From assembly GCA_001600175.1 (NCBI GenBank), contig BCJC01000006.1, forward strand, positions 325,968 through 389,967: a DNA stretch of 64,000 bases, read 5' to 3'. Below are positions 58,140 through 64,000 of the stretch, in pieces; the first letter of the stretch is position 1; each line of letters starts with the position of its first letter. The notes beneath the pieces are model-generated. The model made no database searches and was not told where the DNA came from. It was given only the letters and a program-made list of their open reading frames with translations. Source of the DNA: Erythrobasidium yunnanense (lineage: Eukaryota; Basidiomycota; Cystobasidiomycetes; Erythrobasidiales; Erythrobasidiaceae). The translations under genes and the position numbers were made by a program.

Positions 58140-58695
58140 ATGCTCTTTACCAAGTCCATCCTCCTCTCCCTCGCCGCCTTCGTAGCCGGCTCTACAGCTG
58201 CACCTGCTAGCAGTGCTGAGCTAGAGGTTAGAGAACAGCACTGTAAGCTTCCCTTACCCCGCGATTGCCTCAGCGAAGCTAATTTCGTCCCGTTGGTAGC
58301 TTTCCAAGTACAATCCCCCGTAGATGGCTATGTCTTCGTCCCGGGATCATCGTCATGCGCATGCGGGGTGTTCAACCTGAAAGCTCTTGACGGACAGCAA
58401 GCCGAAGGCAGCCAGTACTATGTCCAGGCCACGCTCGTCGATCACAATTCCAATAATTCGACCCTCATCCTCCCTGCTACCCCGTTTGATGGGTTCGTAG
58501 TCGACAAGCAGATCGCTCTTGCATCTGCAAACTTCAATCCCGGTGCTTACGGTAAGTTTGCGAGCTTGGCCGTCAACATAACCGTATTCTGATGCTCAAA
58601 TGCCTAATCCACCAGATCTCGTTGTCGTTGAGCTCGACTCCGAAGGCAAGGTCTCTTCAAGCGTCACTCAGTCCTTCACGGTCGCTGCTCGATGA
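58140..58695 (+). CDS. Small secreted protein, cluster member C
   Basis: Exons 58140-58242, 58300-58551 and 58616-58695 give 144 residues, the longest and most diverged member. Signal peptide MLFTKSILLSLAAFVAGSTA, then APASSAELEVREQH at the first intron. The domain reads FQVQSPVDGYVFVPG, an inserted SSCACG loop with the only two cysteines in the family, FNLKALDGQQ, YYVQATLVDH, FDGFVVDKQI and DLVVVELDSEGKV. Same intron phases and positions as the others; exon 1 is again exactly 103 nt. Confidence 0.8.
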
Positions 58696-59685
58696 GCCAA
58701 GCGCATTCTTCGTACGGACATTCTCTCTACACGGTCTGCGTCAGGTCCGACGGCGATATGACAGATTCTAGGCGTTGTTCCTTTCACCTCAATGCGTGAT
58801 GCAGTCGAAACGTTGTGTCTTTCTTTGCCCGCTCACAATAAACCTGATTTCTCCCTACCGCTTGCTTCTTGACCTATTCGTGTCTCGCGCCAGGACTACG
58901 CTTTACGATACAACAATCGCGCTACATGGAGCACGTAGCAAGAAGCAAAGCTGTCGCCTTTTGCGCCTGTTCAGCGTTCACGGGACCACATCAATGATAC
59001 AGAACTTCGCGGCCTGGTCGCGCAAGACACTTAAGGAAGGCATACGAAGCCGAAGACAACACGTAGCTTATGCTACCTTGAACCAAGAGCAGCTCGTGCT
59101 TCTGCAGCACTCGAACAGGCCTCGACGGCTTGGACCGACCTACGTTACATCGGCTTGCAGCTTGCAAGGCTCTCCAGCAAGCGCGGCAGACTACTGCAGC
59201 ATCAACTCAGCACATACGCAATGATGGTGTACGCTCGGGCATCCTTCGAAATTCATCTACCGCATCATCGCATCGCCGAAGCTGCGCACTAGACATAAAA
59301 AGCAGGCGGGCTTTTCTGGGAATAGACGCTCATGCGTAAAAACAGAGCAAAACATCCAACGATCAAAGCGCATGTTCTAAATGCTTCAAGCAGTGCTTCT
59401 CTAGTCAAGCCATTCGGCGAATCAGCCAATAGCCTGACAAACGTGATGCTATTCCCGCACGATTGTACACATGCAGCAAGCTGTACCCTGACCGATAGTA
59501 GCTGAGGCGGCTGGAAGCTGTTATTTCGAGGATGTCGTATCATGCATCTAGTGCCCGACGGCTGTGCTCGTTCTGCCTATAGAATCTCTTGAAGGTATTC
59601 CTCTTCCTTCTCTACTTTCATCAAGCAACACAAGCCTTCTGCTCTACACATTCTTGCAACTCAAACAACAAGCCAACAGACCAAC
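58696..59685. other. Spacer between members C and D
   Basis: About 1 kb, no supported gene. Carries the 14-mer at 59292-59305 and a TATA-like CTATAGAA at 59577-59584. Confidence 0.4.
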
Positions 59686-60186
59686 ATGCTCTTCACCAAG
59701 TCCATCTTCCTCGCACTCGCTGCCTTCACTGCAACCTCTATGGCTGCACCCGTTGACAATGAAGCCAGAGCCCCTCACCGTAAGTTGTTGCTTGCCCCGC
59801 CGCTTCCGCAATTCGCTTCTAATGTCTCCTCCATGCAGCTTTCGAGATCGCTTCGCCAGCCAGCGGTGCTACAGTCTCCGGCAGCTTTAAATTCGCTACA
59901 TTGGACGGGGAGCAGGACTCGCAGTACTACGTTCAAGCCCTCCTGCGCAACAACGCAACCGGACACGAGACCGTAGTTGTCAAGACCACCAAGTTCGATG
60001 GATATGAAGTCGATGCCACTATTCCAGTCAAGGACTTCAAGAAGGGACCTTACCGTAAGTCGCCAGCTATCGAAAGAAGATTCCCAGGCTAACTTCTCGT
60101 TTTTTCCGGCAGTCCTCATTGCTAAGGAGACCGATGCAGATGGCAAACTCCTCGAGCGCCTCGCTCAGCCCATCACCATCGCCTAG
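59686..60186 (+). CDS. Small secreted protein, cluster member D
   Basis: Exons 59686-59779, 59839-60054 and 60113-60186 give 127 residues, the shortest member, with nine bases fewer in exon 1. Signal peptide MLFTKSIFLALAAFTATSMA, then APVDNEARAPH at the first intron. The domain reads FEIASPASGATVSG, LDGEQDSQYYVQALL, FDGYEVDATI, FKKGPY and LIAKETDADGK. No cysteines. Its promoter shares a 14-mer and a TATA-like block with member B, fitting a closer relationship between B and D. Confidence 0.8.
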
Positions 60187-60969
60187 ACGATACATTCAAG
60201 CTAGAACTCCTTGCATCGAAGCATACCTAATTCACTCCCTCAGACCTCGTTTAATTGTAGCATCTTTTTCATCTGCAAAATCCTACAATAATACTAAACA
60301 GCAATCATGTAACTAGATAGCATCATATTGGCCAATGGACAATACAACTTCATTTTGCATAGCGATCAGGATTCCTCGCCTTTCGCACTTTACCTTTCTG
60401 AGCACTACAAGTGTCTCGGCCGTTGAGCACACTCTAGACTTCTACTACGCACGACATGGCTACTATGTCTACGCTGCGCGTATGGCTACCTATCTGCCAA
60501 TCTGCCTTTGCCCAATACACGCTCTCATTCACACAGACGGGGCGAGCGGGATGACTTCCGACCTGGCACGAAAGGGATAACGATGCACCTGGGATACACG
60601 ATGATCGCAGTATCCTCTCCTTCTTCCTACTGACTTTGTGCAAGGTGAACTGGGACCGCAGCTCCTGCTTGGGAAAGGCTTCGCAACCTTCCCATCCCGT
60701 CCGCTGACCATACTATGACCTCAGTCACGCAGACACCGACTTGAAAGATGGTCATCCGCATACGAAAGGCACTGATGCGGCATCGCAAAGCTGTTCTCTG
60801 TTTGGCTGAAAGGACGCGTTGCGTGATTCGGGCTGGAGAGCTTACAAGCTGTGTAGCCGAGTCGAGTATTGCTACTGCATCTCTCTCACCTCTTCCTTCT
60901 CTTCTTTCCATTCACATATTCCATCCAGCTTTCCCCTTAATCTCGACAATTCGCTTACCTAGATATACC
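60187..60969. other. Spacer between members D and E
   Basis: 783 bp, no supported gene. A pyrimidine-rich leader (CTCTCTCACCTCTTCCTTCT) precedes member E. Confidence 0.4.
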
Positions 60970-61516
60970 ATGCTCTTCACCAAGGCTCTTATACTCGCAG
61001 TTGCTGGTTTCGTTGCTAGCTCCGCAGCTGCCCCTGCTGCCGATGCTCACGTAGAGGCCAGAGCACCTCATCGTGAGACTCCTTCTCTGCGCGTCGTCTT
61101 GTTATTCGCTGCCGACTTACATTTGTGCTACATCTCAGCATTCAGCATCACCTCACCAGCAGCCGGTGCAACCCTCCAAGCCATAGACGGTCGTAACCGT
61201 CATGAGCTGTCATTCTCTGCTTCCGACGGCAACCAGGGAGTTGACTACCAAGTCGAAGCCTGGCTCGAGAACCCATCGACTGGAAAGGCCAGCCTGGTCC
61301 TTCCAAGAATCCCATTCGATGGCTTCAGAGCTGACGCTCAGGTTGGACTCGATGGATCTACCTTTCCCAAGGGTGCCTACCGTGAGCGCACAATGTCCCT
61401 TCCAAACATCTGTTGACTGACGGTATGTACATGACCACGCAGAGCTTGTCGTTAAGGAGCTCAACGCTGCTGGAACGGTTATCGAGACGAAGACTCAGGC
61501 CTTAACCCTGGATTGA
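60970..61516 (+). CDS. Small secreted protein, cluster member E
   Basis: Exons 60970-61072, 61139-61381 and 61443-61516 give 139 residues. Signal peptide MLFTKALILAVAGFVASSAA, then APAADAHVEARAPH at the first intron. The domain reads FSITSPAAGATLQ, an inserted AIDGRNRHEL, FSASDGNQGVDYQVEAWL, FDGFRADAQV, KGAY and LVVKELNAAGTV. No cysteines. Exon 3 is 74 nt as in A, B and D. It is the last recognisable copy; about 370 bp downstream a Ras-type GTPase begins. Confidence 0.8.
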
Positions 61517-61882
61517 AGAGACAGAGCTTATATAATTGATAATGGACAATTAGTAGCACTCTAGTATCTTCCCTTTCCGAGTTAGGCTGTGTTTCTTCCG
61601 AGTAGCTTTCTGCTCTATGCCAGGCCTCTTTTACATTCTATCGACGTGTCTTTACCAAGTGATATGCGTGAACCCACGACCATCTCTCTCAATCGTTCAT
61701 CGAAACTACTATCAGCGGTCCATTCGCCAGGGCACCAACCTTTTCTCACACGGCTGCTTGCCCTTGCCTTCTTGACCTTTCCGCCTTTTTCAGTCTTTCC
61801 CTGCTGCACAAGCTCTCACACTCGTTTGAAAAGCAAGATCTACTTCTCTTGATGCGGCGCTAGACGGCCTTTTCTGGGATAT
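61517..61882. other. Intergenic
   Basis: 366 bp between member E and the GTPase; contains pyrimidine-rich runs. Nothing recognised. Confidence 0.4.
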
Positions 61883-62941
61883 ATGGCTCCCGCTCGCGAG
61901 CCCTTCTTGCGGCAGTACAAGGTTCTCTGCAATTTCCAGCCCAGCAAGAACACCTTGAATAGGCATTGACTACTATACTCTAGGTAGTCATACTCGGCAG
62001 TGGGGGAGTCGGCAAATCCGCTCTGACATGTCAATACGTGTATAATGTCTTGTTGGTTCATTTGCGCGTCATCACGTTCGCAAGTCGAGGCTGATGATTG
62101 CTGTTCTGATAGCGTAGAAACATATGATCCAAGTTGGTACTGCCATAGCCTCAGATGCCCGCAAACTACTTATGCCGGACCTCAACTGCAACAGCAATCG
62201 AAGATCAGGTGCCTTTCCTATGTCAACCCTAAACCGCCTTCCCATATTCACACAGCATCTCTCTTGTGGCTACAGTATCAAAAGATCATCGATGTGGACG
62301 GGATCAAGATACAAGCCGAGATCTTGGATACAGCCGGAACTGAGCAGGTGAATCCAGCCTTCAAGCTCTGCAGACCTATTTGCTGTATACTGACTATATG
62401 TTAAACGCAGTTCATGGCCCTCCATTCAATATACATGAAGTCTGGAGACGGCTTCGTCCTCGTGTTCTCCCTCACGAGCGTGGATAGCTTGAACGAGCTA
62501 TCTAGTCTGCGAGAACAGATTCTCCGGCTGAAGGAGGTCGATGGTTACCATAACGTGAGTCTAATTGGCGGTTCCTATGGTGCGAGCTAGCAGACTGTCT
62601 GATCCTTCTGGCTCCGTGCAGGGCAATGTTCCGCTAGTTCTGGTTGGCAATAAAGGTGCGCCAGGAACGTTGATGAGAGCTCCTAAGACTGATACATCCT
62701 TGGACTACCAGTCGATTTGCCGGACCAGCGGCAGGTACCTCGAGAGATCCCAGTCGCACTGACTACCAAGACCTGGGGCGGCGTGCCATACTACGAGACG
62801 AGTGCTCGTCGGAATATCAACGTCGCCAACGTCTTTGAGGATGTTTTGCGGCAGATCATCCGTCAAAAGACGGCAAGTGAGGAGGAACGGCGGAAAGTGA
62901 AGGAGCGCAAGAAGAGCAGAATGAAATGCGTTATCCTCTGA
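61883..62941 (+). CDS. Rsr1/Rap1-type small GTPase
   Basis: Eight exons (61883-61921, 61984-62051, 62113-62132, 62195-62208, 62276-62347, 62411-62554, 62622-62655, 62712-62941) give 206 residues. Seen: QYKVVILGSGGVGKSALT (P-loop), VFVETYDPTIED (effector loop), ILDTAGTEQF with Thr at the Ras-61 position as in Rap/Rsr1, GFVLVFSLTS, VGNKVD (NKxD built across the last intron), ETSAR, and a Lys/Arg-rich tail ending in the CaaX box CVIL, which predicts geranylgeranylation. Rsr1/Bud1 marks growth sites through Cdc24 and Cdc42 at the plasma membrane. Where Rap has SYRK the text is QYQK. Exons of 14 and 20 nt make the gene easy to miss. Confidence 0.88.
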
Positions 62942-63058
62942 GCGGTCATACCACTTTATTATATAGAGCACATTGTTCCCTCTGGTCTCAGAAGTATCTT
63001 GTCGCAGCCTTGAGCACATACCCTCTTTGCTTAGCTTGTATCCTTTCCACAGCTGAAC

Positions 63059-63403
63059 ATGGAGAAATCTCTCTTCTACTTCAGCTTGTTCGTCGTCGCC
63101 TTCTGTGCGTGTTTCCTAGTGTTCCTGAGTACGTTCTTGCGCCTGTCTCATATTTCGCCTCGCTGAAAAGTAGCCCAAAAAGTTCTTTCAACTTGTATGG
63201 GCGAGCCTTTACGACGCTGGATCTCTGAATACTGGACGAATCTTCTAGCGTACGCCGACAGCCAGCCGCGAAACAATCAACGACCATTTCGCAGTGGAGC
63301 ATATTCGAGATTGGGATCAGAAAGCTACGAGATGGCCAGTCTGGCACGCGCAGAGGAGCAGCAACGACGTATGCGCAGTGCAGATAAGCTGTACGAAAGG
63401 TAG
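63059..63403 (+). CDS. Small single-pass membrane protein, unknown
   Basis: Exons 63059-63128 and 63183-63403 give 96 residues. The start MEKSLFYFSLFVVAFCACFL plus VFLILSTC forms one long hydrophobic helix (signal anchor). It is followed by EPLRRWISEYWTNLLAYADS, an amphipathic-looking part, and a charged tail with RAEEQQRRMRSADKLYER. No family recognised. The 54-nt intron (63129-63182) is GT..AG and the frame closes exactly. Short size and lack of a long frame make it a likely omission in automatic annotation. It is weaker than the other models because there is no homology support. Confidence 0.5.
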
Positions 63404-64000
63404 CTGCGGCAGTACAATCGACGATTTGGTATCTCGAGACGAAGTCGCGAGAATCGACCCAAGCGCGCTCGAAGAGACAGGCGGGCGAGCGACAAGCAAA
63501 TTAACAAGGCTCTTTAGCAATCAATATCGTTCTATGCTTGCATTTAACAAGCAATGATCAAGCTTGAAGCTCGCATAGGCTTTCGCTGGTCAATCCTGGC
63601 GTGACTTCTGGCCTAAAGGCCTGGGCCTTTGGGCGGCCTCGACCTTCGAGCCGCTACGGCAAGGAAACAGGATAGCGGTAGATCACAAGCGAAAGCAGCG
63701 AGTCTAGAAGGGAGTACTCAGCAGCAACAGCAGCAGCAGCAGCAACTGTTCGTCTTACACCAAATCGACAGACCCTTCTCGCTGCACAGTGCCAGTTCTA
63801 TCGCTTGGCCACTCTCAAGACTTTCACCACAAAGACGGTCGCAACGAGCGCCGAATAGCATCAGTCTACGATGACAGCTGAAAGGCACTCCCTCTACCTT
63901 CTTCCTGCTTCATCACACCTCGCGGCCGAAGATGAGCTTCCATCGTCCTTTCCTCTCCAAGTGCATATTCGAAGCGTAGCTCGCGACATGCCACGACAAG
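63404..64000. other. Unassigned right end
   Basis: About 600 bp with no gene I can support. An open + strand frame with a polyglutamine run covers 63629-63874 but has no ATG, motif or splice partner inside the window; it could be an exon of a gene continuing to the right. Confidence 0.35.
63719..63745 (+). repeat. CAG/CAA trinucleotide run
   Basis: Nine CAG/CAA units in a row (two interrupting CAA), which would encode polyglutamine in one + strand frame. Simple-sequence repeat, likely variable in length between strains. Confidence 0.8.

Noticed and set aside
59289-59543. A possible sixth cluster member or remnant between members C and D.
   Set aside because: No MLFTK-type signal, RAPH or GATV text on either strand; only a short promoter 14-mer is shared.
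63629-63874. A polyglutamine protein at the right end.
   Set aside because: No ATG in frame and no splice partner in the window; kept only as a repeat.

Overview
This window is nuclear DNA from a filamentous or yeast-like fungus, most likely a basidiomycete. The genes are closely packed, often less than 200 bp apart. Nearly all are cut by several short introns, commonly 45-70 nt, with GT..AG ends and CTGAC/CTGAT-like branch sites. The gene set is fungal: RES-complex Pml1/SNIP1, SDHAF3, Jjj1/DNAJC21, NEDD8, a GT90/CAP10 glycosyltransferase, a Dal5-type MFS pair, Zn2Cys6 factor, Gep4, mS41 and a Rsr1/Rap GTPase. Start codons and splice sites were worked out by hand by demanding an open frame across exons; where several choices fit, the entry says so. 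I saw no rRNA, tRNA, CRISPR or recognisable transposon. The species cannot be named from the sequence.

Layout. 0.2-12.2 kb: a PrpF/Adi1-like isomerase, then a housekeeping block (Pml1/SNIP1, SDHAF3, Jjj1, NEDD8), a La-related protein with a C-terminal xRRM (LARP7/Pof8 type), and an amino-acid permease. 12.2-14.5 kb has no gene I can support. 14.5-19.1 kb holds two tandem allantoate-permease-type MFS genes with a near-identical internal tract. 19.2-23.5 kb: a cytochrome P450 and a GT90 glycosyltransferase. 24.4-27.5 kb is accessory: a hidden three-exon Cys-rich metallothionein-like gene, a broken partial copy of the 5' end of the PrpF-like gene, an unknown intronless gene and a 17-Cys secreted protein. 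27.6-32.3 kb: NDUFS5-like, Swd2/WDR82 and MATE. 32.3-39.7 kb: mitochondrial aconitase, divergent Zn2Cys6 factor, and a 440-residue PSD-family decarboxylase like the basidiomycete PsiD group. 40.3-54.6 kb: glyoxalase I, two neighbouring single-pass membrane proteins that look like paralogues, mS41, a GPI-type wall protein, a TFIIIC subunit, a disordered protein, cyanase, Gep4 and a ZNF830 homologue.

55.2-61.5 kb is the most distinctive part: five tandem paralogous small secreted proteins, all on the + strand, each with two phase-1 introns at matching places, a shared MLFTK signal peptide and a rapidly diverging domain that looks all-beta. This is the kind of locus that evolves as an effector or surface-protein cluster. 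It is followed by a Rsr1/Rap-type GTPase, a 96-residue single-pass membrane protein and an unassigned tail with a CAG run.

How the genes fit together: most are independent housekeeping units sharing short bidirectional promoters (3646-3738, 28238-28356, 52045-52234). Mitochondrial functions recur (SDHAF3, NDUFS5, aconitase, mS41, Gep4, a cyanase with a leader-like N-terminus), but nothing shows joint regulation. Three introns appear to use GC donors.
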